Shown here one piece after another: positions 23,634 through 36,771 of a stretch of DNA of 64,000 bases (position 1 is its first letter; the number at the start of each line of letters is the position of its first letter). The DNA is taken from positions 310,001-374,000 of the forward strand of contig JAUFSD010000001.1 of assembly GCA_033030425.1 (NCBI GenBank), given 5' to 3'. Source of the stretch: Verpa conica (Eukaryota; Ascomycota; Pezizomycetes; Pezizales; Morchellaceae). The notes under the pieces were generated by a model. That model was not told where the DNA came from, searched no databases, and was given only the letters and a program-made list of their open reading frames with translations. Both the position numbers and the translations under genes were made by a program.

Positions 23634-25998
23634 TCTAGTGAGGCGAGTGTCGTGGTGTTGGCTTTCCGGTTCCTGGATTCTTAGTAAATTCAAGGGTCTT
23701 GGCTGGCGTTGTTGCGGCTGAGTGGATGACGTTACACAGAGACATGCGTCAGCGGTAGATGGTGGGGCTTGAGGAGTCATATATGCACATTGAAAATTCT
23801 TTTACTAACCTGGCATTCCCTGATGTTCTGCAGCCCTCATGGGAATGTTCGCGAACACTGTAAGCATAATAGCAAATAAAGAACACGATCCCGAAAATGG
23901 CACAAAGAGGTTTACCCTAATCCAGAAATTATTCTCATGCCTGCTCACCAATGGGTAACATCAGCAATTCAATTTCTGTAGTGCCTTATCCCTTCAATGA
24001 CAAGTAATTTTATCCCATCACTACCTCTTTTCTTTACAATTTACTTATAAGTACTAAGTATATATACCCACAGATAGGTTCTTTAAATGCATTCTCCCCC
24101 GACCAACAAGGCTTGGGAATGGCTGAATACATAAACGTGGCCTGGGCACCTCTGCCATAACATTACCGAAAATCGGATCTCTACAATTCAATTCATCATC
24201 TCCAAGACCCAAATCATCTTGTACGCCGCCGCCAGAAATGTAAACCGCCGCACCAGATACATAGGCGCATCCATGGAATTACCATCAAAGGGTAATAAAC
24301 CGAGCTTTCTAGGATTAATACACCTCCTAAAGAACCACCTATGCCTTATATCCAAGACAGAGAGGTATAAAAGACAAATCCTGCTAGAAATAGCACTCTA
24401 TGGTGAAGCCCACTAACTCAAGATAGGAATGGAGGAGAAAACCATAGAAGCGGAATTCAAACTAGATATTACAGTACACTGGCCCTATAATGCTATGGTT
24501 GAGGGTTCCATACCATACTCTTGTATGGTGATTATGCTTATATGAAATGCCAAGGACATTTTGATTCTGTTTCTCCTACCTTTATAAGGCGAGCATTCTT
24601 ACGGTTCACATTCTCATAGAGTGATTGTACTGTAATAACATTGCTAAGCGTGTACGGTCATTGGCGGATACTTGCCGTCGCACTCATGCATGATAAATAT
24701 CCTCACAGAGATCGAACAACCGTACCAAATATCTAGCTCATATTAACATCCACATGGGTAATCCATATGAAAACCGATAGGGCGCTGGTCTGACCGAAGC
24801 GCTGGAAGACATTTCTTATATACCGTGGCTGAGAAGGCCTTGGGAGTTGATTTTGACACAGCCTGTAAGCGTGTGGTAGAAGGCAGCTGAGAGTTGTTAG
24901 GTGCAGTCCTATTCAAAACCTTCAAGTACCTTACATATTTCACCCATTGTGGGCCAGCTTCAAGATTTATAATGGGGTTTCTCTCTAGCTTAGCTATGAG
25001 GACACTAGGGTGGCCCAGAAAGAAGTTAGCTGAATGTCGTATATGTAGAATACATACAGGCTGGAAAAGAAATTCTAGTATACTAAGCAGATATTTCCTT
25101 AATTTTTCCTACAGCTCTTGTGTGATCTTCCGCAGCTCTTGCGTAAGGCTTCGTTTTCATAGCCTTTGGGGATAACGTTTACAGGCACTATAAGAAAAAC
25201 AAAAAAAATAAGGGTATATAACGTCAAATAGCGAACCCGGGTAATTCACCTATTATGCAGTATCACCATTCTAGATTCTAGGCTACCAGTTCTCAGCCCC
25301 TCCTTAAACCCTAATAGGCCGAATCTTGGATACCTGCAATCGATATTCCAGCACAGCCTAGAGTACATTATTCTAATCATTTCATTTCAGTCTCAGTTCC
25401 CGATAAGGGTTGAGGGGAAATGCGGGGTTCATCTACCAAAGGAAGTGTAATCAAAGTAAAGTAAGCCTGCCTACCTTGTGAGGGTAATAGCTTATGCAAT
25501 AAACTATCAAATTTTGATTTCTTTTCAACTATGAGTAATGTCTCAAGACCCGGAATGAAGCGACAAGGAACAAAATATTTGAATACAGAAAAAAAACTTA
25601 ATACATACAAGATGACACGAGAAAAAGAAGCAGAGCAACGAAGTCTAGCTGATATGAAATGAAGAAAATAAAGAGTCGGAAAAAGAAAAAAGAAAAAAGA
25701 ATTCCGTGCGTCAATAGGATCGAACACGTTAGAAGAACTGAAAGGGGGCCTTTATTGTAGGAAAGAAAATAGAATAGAACGAAAAACGATTGACTCCAAC
25801 CCAACCTTTTTACCATAAACGAAGGATAAGAAAAAAAAGATAATCAAAAAGAGAAACAAACAAATGGGATATCAGAAAACACTACACTTCGAACAAGAAA
25901 ACATAAAAATTGTTACAACGAATGTGGTATAAAGAGATAAACAAAAGAAAAGACGCCTCCCACGATAACAATCTTCTTCCAAACTACCATTTCTTAAA
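23634..25998. other. Gene-free interval between MLH3 and CRZ1
   Basis: It holds the MLH3 5' flank, the CRZ1 3' flank and, at 24743-25170, a run of minus-strand frame with weak coding character. Its middle has no feature I can name. Confidence 0.55.
24743..25170 (-). pseudogene. Possible degenerate coding remnant
   Basis: On the minus strand one frame reads KRSLTQELRKITQEL, a stop (TAG), then EKLRKYLLSILEF and on to a stop at 24743, about 120 codons after the TAG. A TGA precedes KRSL. The beginning looks like a coiled coil, and both stops could arise from CAG and CGA by C-to-T change. I recognise no family, and an open run of this length is not rare by chance, so the call is weak. Confidence 0.2.
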
Positions 25999-28155
25999 CT
26001 ACCTCCTGTATCCATCGCCTGTATCACTGGCCCACTCTTCGTTACCACTCCAGTCACCGCGGCTACCATCGTGGCTATTCCTATGACTTCCCATAGCAGA
26101 ACCACCACTAACGCTCCCATCATCCCACTCCCCCCCACTATTCTCAAGATAGCTATCGTCCATACCGCTTCCACCATCATCGACATCTTGTTCTCCTGGC
26201 TGTAGCGCTCCCCACTCCATGTTTGCAAGAGCAGGATACTGCTCAATCAATGCACTCGGGAACATCATACCGTGATCCATCCCCGCACCCATAGGGACCC
26301 CATGCGCATCAGGATGTGACATAGGCCCCATTGTCGGATCCATCATTTGGCCTTGCGCAAGCATCTGGTTTCGGTGCCGTTCGGCCGTTTCCTCTTCCAG
26401 TAATGGGCGTATACAAACTCTACCAGCCTCGCTACGGAAGTGACGGCCCAGAGCATCAGCACGGGCAAACCGCCTCCCGCATCCCCAGACTCCGCCGGGC
26501 TTGAGATTTCCACGGCAGACGAATTTCTTCTCGCCAGAGTGAAGGCCTTCGTGACGTTTTCGATCGTGTTGGCGGGCGAACGCCTTCCCGCAGATTGTAC
26601 ATACGAAAGGCCGCTCATCGGTATGTGTGCGAAGATGCGAACGTAGATTGTACGCGCGCGTGAAACGCTTAGGACAGAGGTTGCATTGGAAAGTGGCCGG
26701 GTGCTTTTGAACCCTCTTGTCGCTCGAGCTTGTTCCTGGGCGCCCTGGCATCGCTAAGCTGAGGAAGTAGTCTCTGTTAGGTGGGACAGAGTTTGTAGAA
26801 GACCTCCGGGAAAGCTTCGAAGATGCATTTGAGGTAACACTGCCTGGACTACCAACGGGTGCTGTCACTGCGTCCGCAGGACTTAATGAATTTCCTCTAG
26901 AACGTCCACCTACAGGGCTAGGAACACCTGGAGAGATAGGTCTAGTGATAGGAGTGCCTCCATGGCCAGGAGATGATGTACCCGAGAACGGATCAGATTT
27001 GGCTCTTTTCCTTTGTGGACCTTTTGAGGTTGTTAATATTGACCTTATTTTTTATATTTTCCAAGATTGTAAATACTTACTTTTTGGCGGGGGACTTAGA
27101 GCACTATCATCATGCGTAAATCCTGGCTTACCAGGGAATGTAGGTTGCCTTTGCGGGGGAGCAAAGATAACGTGGATCTGAGGGAATGAACCATCGTCGG
27201 GTGAACCGCCTCTGTCCAATCCAAGTCCGTTGGTATTGCGAGGAGGTGGTGGTTGAAAGTTATTCATGTCTTGAGTTAAACCCATTGGTGGGACATACCC
27301 AAGATACTGGTTATTCTGAGGCAACATATAAGGACTATTTGCACTACTATGGTGTCCTGGGGCAGGGCTGATCCTGGGGGATACATGAGGCGAGACTTCA
27401 CGCTCAGAAAGTGTGAACTGGTCTAACCCAAATGATTCCCCTGGGCTTGCACCGGCGTTGAGGAAGTCTTGCATGGATCCCTGTTGAATTCCTTGGAGCA
27501 ACGGTGAAGGGTGCTCAGAGAATTCTCGGTTTCCGAGGTATGGACTAGGTGCCGCAGAAGATCTCTCCGAGATTTCACTTGGGGCTTTGCGGTGATTCCA
27601 CTCTGGTTGTTGATTGTAAACGTCTTCCCACTGAGCTAAGATACTTGATTGATTTGTTGAAGGGGGAGAGAGAATGGATGCAGAACCTGACTGAGATGTT
27701 TGCTGGTTGGAGTGTATATGAAGTGGAGGAGTATTGTGTTGAGATGAAAGCCCTGCGTGGGGGTGTTGTGAGTTCATCAAATCAGCAGGATTAATGCTAC
27801 CGGAAGCCACAGAATCCTTGTTATCGTAATCGTATAGATTGGGGTCCGCGGCGGTGGGAAACAAGGGAAAGTCGCCAAACCCTTGGTGGATGGTATTAGT
27901 GCCTCTCCAGCTGTCTGTGGCTGTGGAATGGTGTGGAAGTGTAGAGGTATGGAACTGGGGTGAAGCGCTCTGCCTAAGATTCTCGAGCTGCTGCTGTTGC
28001 TGTTGCTGGTCCGAAGAGTGGTTTTGGTAGCGATAATTAGGTCTATATTCTTGATCTGCAGTGGTCTGATCGTATAATCCTCCGTCCGTTGGGGCGAAGT
28101 GGGGGAGATTTAAGCCATCTGGCTGGTGATGTTGAGCACCTCCCGAAGAAGACAT
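25999..28155 (-). CDS. CRZ1: Calcineurin-responsive C2H2 zinc-finger transcription factor CRZ1
   Basis: Two exons, 28155-27081 and 27020-25999, with a 60-nt intron (GTAAGT...CAAAAG), give 698 residues. The N-terminal 450 residues are low-complexity and Gln/Ser/Pro-rich, with a polyQ run near residue 50. PQIHVI (325-330) is a good PxIxIT-type calcineurin docking site, followed by [10 protein letters not shown] and then RAKSDPF across the splice. The DNA-binding part has two C2H2 fingers (about 471-491 and 499-519) in the typical [20 protein letters not shown] and [20 protein letters not shown] forms. A third, atypical finger (about 527-561) contains [16 protein letters not shown]. In this family calcineurin dephosphorylation drives nuclear entry and expression of calcium, ion and cell-wall stress genes. 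An in-frame Met at 28260 would add 35 residues; I chose 28155 because of the context ACAATGTC... and the Ser-rich conserved start. The C-terminus is Gly/Ser/Asp-rich. Confidence 0.92.
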
Positions 28156-31100
28156 TGCGATTGTCCGATGATGTTTCAGTAGAGAAATCGGGTATGACGA
28201 GGCTGAGGTAACAGATGTGAGGTATGTGAGCGATGGGTGATGTGTAGTGAGGCTCAGCAAATACGTTCAGTCCAATTTAAGAAACCGCCTGTACTTGATC
28301 CGTCCAAATTGTAGATCTGGTGGCTTGGGTCAAGCTATCCGATCCTCAACGGCCCAGGAGAACGGGATAAATGTATGGAGATAAATGTATTCAGAGGGAG
28401 TGTAAGTCGACGCGAGATGCAGAAAAAGCAGCTTGCAAATACAGGAAGAGGCTTATGTGTGATTTTCTAGAAGGATATTATCCCAGGCTACCCTTACGAT
28501 AAAGACGAAAAGTCAGTACGAAGACTTTCTATGCCTCGCGAGGTAAACCACCGGTGAGGAGGACGTTGGGATAAGTACGGCAGGAACAAACGGGAGAAAA
28601 AAGAACCACTGGTACCTTACATGTAAAGTAATATATTCGCAAAGTCTCAGTTAGTGGGAGTCCAAGTCGAAGATGTATTTCTGGCCAGATCTGGGGCCGA
28701 GATGTCACGACGGAAAGATAATCGCTGAATGCTTGTTCCGTATGGTTGATCGGCAGGAACACAGCCGCGTTGTAGGGGCACTACGTACAAGTTGGGAATG
28801 TGACGGAGGAGGGGGGATGGTATCAGAATAGGTGACTTCTCACGGCGGGGTGGCAGAACGGGCACTGGGGCGGAGTGGAGGTTCTGCGAGCTTTGAGCGC
28901 GTGCGGGGAGAGGGGGAAGAGGGGGAGGGGAGGGATGGTGTTGGTGGATTATTGTGCGGGCGGCTGCTATTAAACGCTGCAGCAGTCGCGATGCCAACTG
29001 CAAGAAGTCCTGATTGCTTGGACCGCTTGGAAAGATACAGCAAGGGCCGTCGAAGCCGTACAATAAAAGCTATAGCTTATTGAGGTTAATTTTGATCGAT
29101 GGAGATGATTGATGGCGGGGTGCTTGTTATCATGGGCTGCCGAGACCGCTACTGTATTGTCCGAGTTGTGATGGGACAGGCAGGGTCTGAACCAACAATT
29201 GAGCCATTGTTACCAAATTGGGGTTTTCTATCACCGTTCCTGGATTGTGGCTGGCGATGGAGGGATCTTAATTCGTGATGATTCACCGTCTTGGCTAATT
29301 TGCTATTCTTCTTTCGATCATCTATTCTTGTCTTGCCAGTGTTCGTGATCCTCCCTATGGGGGTTCTACATTGGATTCTACATATCCATGTTGTTTTAGG
29401 CTGATGAACTCCTCCACTGCTTCTGAGAATTTAGCAATTGGGACTTGAATATCCAACTCTCCCGTCCTGTCAAATTACAAACACAGAAATTAGCAAATCA
29501 CATGAGAATCCTGGTCCCTGATACTTAAAGTCGTTACAAATAGCCAGGTCCCAATCTAGCTGGGTATCTCGGAACGATTCCAATTTAATCATGTAGGTAC
29601 GTCAGTCAGGCGTTCCCCGAGGCGTTCTTCTGGAGGCCCACAAAACCCAACCGCCAGGTCGTGCCTGTCACTTACGCTTCTGGAACACCTCCACAACGTG
29701 CTGTGAGAAACCGGTTTAGCTCGCTTGAGATTTAATGCACTTTGCGAACACAGGAACGCAAGCTCGTTCTAGAAGGCTTTGCACTGCCTCGTTCCTCGCT
29801 TATGGCTTGATAAGAAGCTTAAGTGGAGGTTGGTCGAGAGGACGTACCGGCAGGTTATGTGTTACGGGGGGCTGGTGCCTTCAGCTGTTTATTTTGTTTT
29901 TGTTTGGTGTCTCTAGGACTGGCAAGAGCGTATGTAATCAGGGCACTGGTAGAACTGACAATGGTTGTGGTATCCATTGGTATCACGAGTTATGCAAACA
30001 GCCGGTAATGCTCGCTTCTACAAAGGAGTACGCGCAATACTACCCGGACCAGTTTCAAAATAGGTCAAGTCCAGCACACTGCAGGAAGAGACAGACTTTC
30101 CCTTTATGCTATTTTGGGTTTCTACTAGGCAGCTACCTACTAAATCCCAAGCAGACATAGTTGCAAAAGGTAACAGAGATATCGTTACCACGGATATGTA
30201 AACTTGGGCCTCCCCCCGCAGTTACCCGATAGTCCTCCCTGATAGGTACGTTCCTCAACTTCCGGTGAGACCAGGATTGAGCTTCGCCACGCCAAGATTA
30301 GCCAAGAGCAACTAAAAATAACTCTACAAAAAAGATTGTACATATAAAGAAAAAGAAACATGATGATGGAATTCTGCATTGTTACCCCTGCATCATTTCA
30401 GGGTGTTTTGAACTTGAAACGTTCTCGCGATAACGCATTAGAAGGTAGTACCAACAGGGACGAGGGTGCTGGTACGTCTAATACAGCCCTACGAGTTGAT
30501 CCAGACACTCAGGACGCGGGAAGATAATCTATATCGAAAAAAAAAAAATTTATCCTGGCCATGTTCTTAACCAAACCTTGGAATTGCTTTTTAATTTATG
30601 CAAATTAAGGTCTATCGTGCCGGTATGGTCTTTTAAAACCCACTCCACTGAAATTTAAGGCGCTTTCATATCTGGTGACATGACTTCTAAACAAGGTTTG
30701 TAATATTTATGCACGGCTTATTATGATACAGTAAGGTGTGTTCTCTTCCCGGAGTTTAAGCACACAATTGCGGAATTAACAAACAACAAATCGGGTAGGC
30801 TATTCGGTAGCATAGGGCTGATGGCCGAAGTTCTCTCCCCCCCCAAAGCGGATATATACTGAGGTGGTATCCGAAAGTGCATAAGCCAAGTATATAAGCA
30901 TAGTAAGAATAAGGTCACCAATTACCTGCATTCCTAGAATCACGCCGAGTGGAGTAGGATTCAATTGACGCCTTGACAAAAATAAAGATAGAGGTTATTT
31001 TCATGGGGGGGGAATTCATTCTGTTTCCGTGCGAAATAATTACACTTTTCCTCTTATGCATAACCACTCCGACTGTACCTAGAATAATACACAGCCTAGC

Positions 31101-32558
31101 CTTCCCTCACCCCACACTGAGTACTCAAAGGAATCTGGTCGAATCTAGCTGAAAATAGATATGCACTGTATCTAGGTGACTAGAACTTGCCGAGATTCTT
31201 ACCCCCCCCGCGTATCCTAGCTTCATAAACAACCGAGATAGATACTCGGCGAACCATTTACATAATTAATTTTCCCCTTTACCAGCTACTCTACTTAGAC
31301 AAACGCAATGCGATACATGCATGCAAGGCTTTATAGCTCAACCGAATCGATAAAGACGAACATCACCTACAAAACTATTCCAAGGACAATTTTTTTTTTT
31401 TTTTTTCAAACCTGAGGAATAGATATTCCTCCTCCTCCTCCGTGTCCAAAAATACAAATCAAGTATTGCCACCGGAGTGCATTCCTAAAACAAGTACATG
31501 TAGTGGTTCGCCTCTTGATCGATCACCAACGTATAATCACCAAACCAACAGGTACCCATAGTCCATCGACAAACATGTGAAGGACATAACTGTTGGTACC
31601 TTTGTCTTCTGACGCCACTCACACGCTGGTGTGTGGCCAACCAAGGCTTGTTCAAAGCAGGGATTCAGCGCTATTATTCAGCCTTTGTTGCTTTTTGTTA
31701 CCATTGGTGATAAGCTCTAACAACCAACATGAACGTTGGTCCCCTCTGATGATAAGCTCAGTCTAGGATATTAGTCTGTAGGTTTATCTTATAAAAGACA
31801 TGTCATGTCACTTGAGTGGAAATTGGTATTAGTAGTTGCTCGGCAAAAAACGCTCTTGGCACCAAGACAATTGACTAATCAACCTTTGTTCCATGATCCA
31901 GCTCTGGTCCACGTGTGGATAAAAATCCTAATAGAAATACCTAGAGTAATAACTTACCCACTTTAAATATATATTCCTCACTTGAAGATTTAATACATAG
32001 GCTCCCAGACACTCATGTACGTGAACTAGATGAACCGAGTGATAGACCATGAGGTAGGAACCACGCTGGTTAGAAAGGGTGGGACTTTCACATGAGAAAA
32101 GCATATTTATCTAAAGGTATAAGAGTTTAAGTGATAACCCAATTTTTCTGTGTTGGAATACTCTATTTCCCTTCAGACATCTTTCAACCCCCTTGCTAGC
32201 CAAAAAGAACAGTGATTTAGCTCTTGAGGTATATACATCTCAGCTTCACCACAGACAGGCAACATATATCCCGTAGGTACCAACAAATCTTATTCAGTAC
32301 CTAATTCATTTACCATTTGGTTCTCCCCTATCGGGTTACAAACAATACAAAAAGGTAAAATGCAAACTTTTATGTCCAACACAACTACTATCGTTGGTAT
32401 AAACGCTATAATGCGGAAAAAGAACACCCATAACCCAAAATATTCACACCAAGGACCATGAATAAAAAGAATAAATAAGAAAAGATATATGTGAGGCAAA
32501 AACACGGAGAATATAACGAAACATGGTAGAACGCGACACACGTAATTATGTGTGTAGC
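28156..32558. other. Gene-free interval
   Basis: The first kilobase is probably CRZ1 promoter and leader; GC-rich frames at 28647-29063 look like chance. The rest holds a T20-class tract at 31390-31407, a CCT repeat at 31426-31440, and G8/C8 tracts near 30837, 31005 and 31202. No supported gene or RNA. Confidence 0.5.
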
Positions 32559-34896
32559 TTATACACCGCCATTTCGTACTGTGCTCGAATCGAGAGGTTT
32601 GGTAGGCTGAATAGTACTCATTGCATCTGTCGGCCCAGCTACACTACTATTAGTATCACTTCAATGACCCTAGGATCTTTCAGGAAAACTCACCATGCCT
32701 TGAGAAGGCTTTCTCATCAACACCCCACTTTCCTACAGCACCAGCTTCCACCTCCTTCCGTGTAACACCAACTCTCTTCTCGGGTAGCCCCATACTAACC
32801 AAAAATGCCACTGTTTCACTCCATTCCTTGTCTTTTCTAACTTTATCCCATTTCAACTCCTCACCCATGATATCGATGACCTTTGGAAGTGCTTCAAGTG
32901 CCGCTTGTACGTTCAGGAATGCAAGCCTTGTTCTTCGTGCAAGGACGTCGACTGCAGTTTGTGCGTATTCATGCTTAACCGCGTAGCGGACCTCACCATC
33001 GATGAATGGGTAGAGAGGTGATAAACGCTTGCCACGGACAGGGAAACGCTGATCTGTGGGCACCGAGAGAGCTGCAACAGCCCAGGCACGGTCACCGTAC
33101 GCGCCGGCGAGATGCTGGGCGACCTCAGTTTCAACACCGAAGTGTTGGATGAGGTTGATAAATAGTGTCTTGCTGAATCCGTGAGCGCCAATAAGCTTCA
33201 CCCACTCTGTTTTACAAGATCCATCGATTTCCACCATCCCCTCTGTTCTCGCAGAAAGATCGGAGGTTCCAGGCTTAAGACTGAATTGCTTAATCGCTTC
33301 GTCAACAGCCTCTTCGGCCATTTGTCTATATGTTGTCCATTTACCCCCAGCGATGGTGATTAGACCACTTTGAGAGACATTGATTAGGTGATTACGGACG
33401 AGGGATTCGGTATTTTTCGCATCAGGATCTTTGACAAGAGGTCGGATTCCAGACCAGGCGGCAAGGACGTCACCACGGCGGACATTGATGTCGGGTGCAA
33501 GGTAGCGGCGGACTTCGTTCAGGATCCAATTGATTTCCTCTTCACGGGGTAGTGGATGTGGGGTAATAGAGGTGGGCGCATCGGTGGTGCCGGCAATTGT
33601 ATTTCCTTGCCAAGGAAGGAAGAAAATGACACGGCCGTCGGAAGTGTTTGGATCAATTAGGCCCTATTTTTGAGTTAGAATTTGCGATCCAAAGGCAAAA
33701 CTTTCTCAATTGGATATTACCATTCTAGCGGGAGAGTAGTAGCCAGGGAGAACTATATGAACGCCACTACTAGGAGCTACAATCTCGGGGGTCTGTTCAC
33801 CAGTATCGAGCTTTCGGATACTATCTGTAAATGGACCTGTAGCATTGATAACGCCCTATAAATATAGTTAGATGCTGTTTAATGCTTAGGAGTCTCAAGG
33901 TATCGTTCATCCTCACCTTTGCCTCTACCAAGAATTCACTCTGGCCCACGCCCTCGCCGAATCCTAACCTCCCACCTTTTTTCTCGTTCAAAAGATCCTT
34001 AACCTTAACACCGGTAATCTTACCCGTTAATGGGTCCTTGATCAAATCTTGAACTTCCATATGATTAATAACCGTTGCCCCATAGAGTGCCGAAGTGAGC
34101 GCCAATCCAACGTTCATTCTCGAGTCATTATGAGATCCGTCTAATATTGTTAATCATAGGACCCTAAATGGTGTCGGGCATATATACCATAATACACCAG
34201 CGCACCAGCCAATCCATCCCCTTTCAACATTGGGAATGCCTCGAGGGCCTTGCCGCGTGTTAAAAAGTAAGAGCTCTCTAGGTTCTCTTTTCCAGCAAGG
34301 AAATCATAACATTTCGTTCCGGCCCAATAATACGGTGCTTTCCACCACTCATAAACCGGCAGCATAATTGGCAAGCTCATACTCAGATGGGGTGCAGTCG
34401 TCAAGAAAACCGCACGTTCCTTCAAAGCCTCCCTCACAAGCTGGTACTGACTGTAATCGAGCTCCTTGACTGCCTTTTCTAGGTACCGGACACCCCCGTG
34501 TACCAACTTTGTGCTTTTACTACTCGTCCCAGAAGAGAAATCGTCCCTCTCAATCACAGCCACTTTCAACCCCCGACTGGCGGCATCTAGCGCAATTCCA
34601 CTACCTGTAGCCCCTCCGCCAATAACTATTAGGTCATAAGCGGCCTCGTTTCTTCCAGCCCTCAGCTTCTCAATTTGCTCTGCCCTGGTAGGGAGAGGTG
34701 GGAACTTTGGTGGGGTCCCAGCGGGATTAGGACGACCATAGCTTCCTTCGACACCGGCAGCATTGTTAATTCTGTAGGTGTTTGCTGCTGGACGTGAGGA
34801 GAGTGATTTGTATGTGAAGTAACCTCCGACACCGACTGCTGATCCGATCAAGAAAGGCTTGACGAGGGAGCGAGCTGTTGACCGTGCAGCAGCCAT
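32559..34896 (-). CDS. GUT2: Mitochondrial FAD-dependent glycerol-3-phosphate dehydrogenase
   Basis: Five exons, 34896-34188, 34140-33917, 33855-33721, 33663-32694 and 32638-32559, give 705 residues. Introns are 47, 61, 57 and 55 nt. The enzyme oxidises glycerol-3-phosphate to dihydroxyacetone phosphate and passes electrons to ubiquinone at the inner mitochondrial membrane. The N-terminus has a basic start, then a membrane span (FLIGSAVGVGGYFTYK). FAD binding is seen in DLIVIGGGATGSGIALDAA (about 88-106), followed by SSGTSSKSTKLVHGGVRYL. Later motifs are GVINATGPFTDS, TAGTTDAP-like IAGTTDAPTSI, RGDVLAAWSGIRPLV and ITIAGGKWTTYRQMAEEAVD. Every splice restores the family frame. The last exon is the least certain: unspliced the protein would end HGEFS, spliced it ends in about 26 further residues (MSTIQPTKPLDSS). 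The spliced form is preferred because of the GTGAGT donor and ATACTAATAG branch. Confidence 0.93.
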
Positions 34897-36771
34897 GTTC
34901 TAAAGTTTCTTTGCTAGATATATTTACTAGGAGATAATGATGGAGAGGTAGAAGAGGGGGTTAGTTATGAATGCGGGGGATGCTGAAGCTCCTTTTTAGC
35001 GCGAAAAGCTCTGATATTGGCGGGTTGTCTAAAACACGTGAAAATTTCAACTCCCAACGACGTCAGAAGTTGAACTCTAGAGCTTCACCTGCAAGTTCCA
35101 CTCGCGATAACCAAGCAATAGCAATAGTAGGCAGATCAATTTCTCAGATTGCGGACCAGCAATGTGAAAACAGAGGTAACCGTAAATAGACCGAATCCAA
35201 ACCCCGGGGAAAGCTCGAGAAGATCACAGGAAATCACAGCAGAAAAAAGAATTGTTCCTAAAGCTCGTGTGGTCTGTATTTATGAGGCTCGGTCTCTCCC
35301 CTCCCCCACCCGTAATCGTACCCGGCAACATGTAAAACCCCAACGGCTAATAAACCCTACTCTCAACACCCGGTGCAGGCACGACCGGACAAAATTCGCA
35401 TCGTAGCTACATTCAGCCCACCCGTCCCCTCCCCCACGTCGCAGCCTCGGGCTTTTGACCGGAGAAAACCCGAGCTCTCGGTCTTTCTATAGAATCTTCC
35501 CGCTGAAGTCGAACCATGGCCGAGTTTTCAAAATACGTGTTCCACTAGTCGTTTGATTCTCGAGCACGTTTTTCTCGTGGTTCTTCCGAGACCAAGCGGA
35601 CCGGGAGTGAATACTTGGAGGGTGAGAATTTAGGGCTTAGGGTTTGGACTAACTACCCAGCCAGTGATCTACATACAGCACAACCGCCGAGTGTTGGGTA
35701 CGTACGTACAGAATAAAATTTTCTGGTCTTGCATTTGGATAATTCTGATCCTGGTATAATAGAGCGTGATGCTTTGGAGGGGTCATTTTCTCTTTTTTTT
35801 TTTTTTTGTGCTATTGCATGTGATCGTATTAAGAAACAAGTCTGGAGTTTAATGGTCACATTTCTTTTCTCTACTACCCTGGGAAAGATAGCTAATCGCA
35901 CGTCATTGCTGCACATCTACCATGCTCAGCTGCGTTATTTAGCTTTTCCCTTTCCTTCATACAATTCGAGTCATCAATGCGCAAGGCTCTTATGTGCAGG
36001 TTTAGGTGTAATAGGGAAACGTCTTGAAGAGAAATCACCGGGTTAACATGATAAAGAAGGCTGCGCTCTTTTTTAACCTTCAAGGAAAAAATATCTCCCG
36101 TTACAAGCCGTCAGCCGGAGCCAATCGGGTATTGCGGTTGTAGAGATGCAATAGAAAAACGACCTCGTTGTACCGTATTACCTCAATAATTTGGCTATGC
36201 GGGCGTCGCCGCCACCTAGGCTTAAACATGTTATCTAAGCCCTATTAGGCTGTCTCTAAACCTATCAAAGCTAGATTAAGATATTAACCCTTATGATCAG
36301 ATAGCTACTATACGTTTTATAGGAAGTGGCGGTGACGCCTGCATAGCCAATTTACTGGGGTAATACGGTATTCTTCCGTATTGCAGATCAGACCCTTCGG
36401 TCGCTCATTGACCTTGCCTTGGCGAGGCTACGGCTTGGCATTTAGACAAGTACCCTGCACCATGGGCTCAGTATATCTGAGTAGGAATTATCTGTCCTAC
36501 CCGAAAGAAAAGATGCTCCACATCTTCAACTACATCTACCCATCATTGGATACCAAATTATCCGATAAAAAAATAATATAAACATCCAATGAAAGCCTAT
36601 CTTACCATAACCCAAGCAAGGGCTCGTTTTATGAGGGGGAAAGCGCATCTCTGGAAATCCCCAAATATCTAGCGAAAGAGAGACATGATACGCATTTTTG
36701 AAATAATTTAGAAAAACATACTCACAAATGAAAATAATTGTCCACGCCAGTTTCATGTGTATACTAAAACT
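34897..36771. other. Gene-free interval
   Basis: It contains the GUT2 promoter region, a T15 tract at 35793-35807 and the TA-flanked inverted-repeat element 36171-36370. Open frames here are short and unrecognised. Confidence 0.55.
36171..36370. mobile_element. MITE with 43-bp inverted repeats and TA duplication
   Basis: Arms 36173-36215 and 36326-36368 are inverted copies over 43 bp with five mismatches, four of them transitions. Both outer ends read CCGTATTACC and are flanked by TA, the target duplication of the Tc1/mariner group. The 110-bp spacer has no open frame. It is a non-autonomous, aged copy. Confidence 0.7.

Noticed and set aside
28647..29063. GC-rich 138-codon minus-strand frame upstream of CRZ1
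   Set aside because: Pro/Ser-rich composition without domains, overlapped by other open frames; probably promoter or leader sequence.
29408..29720. Minus-strand peptide ATGELDIQVPIAKFSEAVEE with a GTAAGT...GACAG intron-like gap
   Set aside because: The peptide looks protein-like and the splice signals are good, but the implied intron is about 200 nt, the upstream exon cannot be extended past a stop, and no family is recognised.
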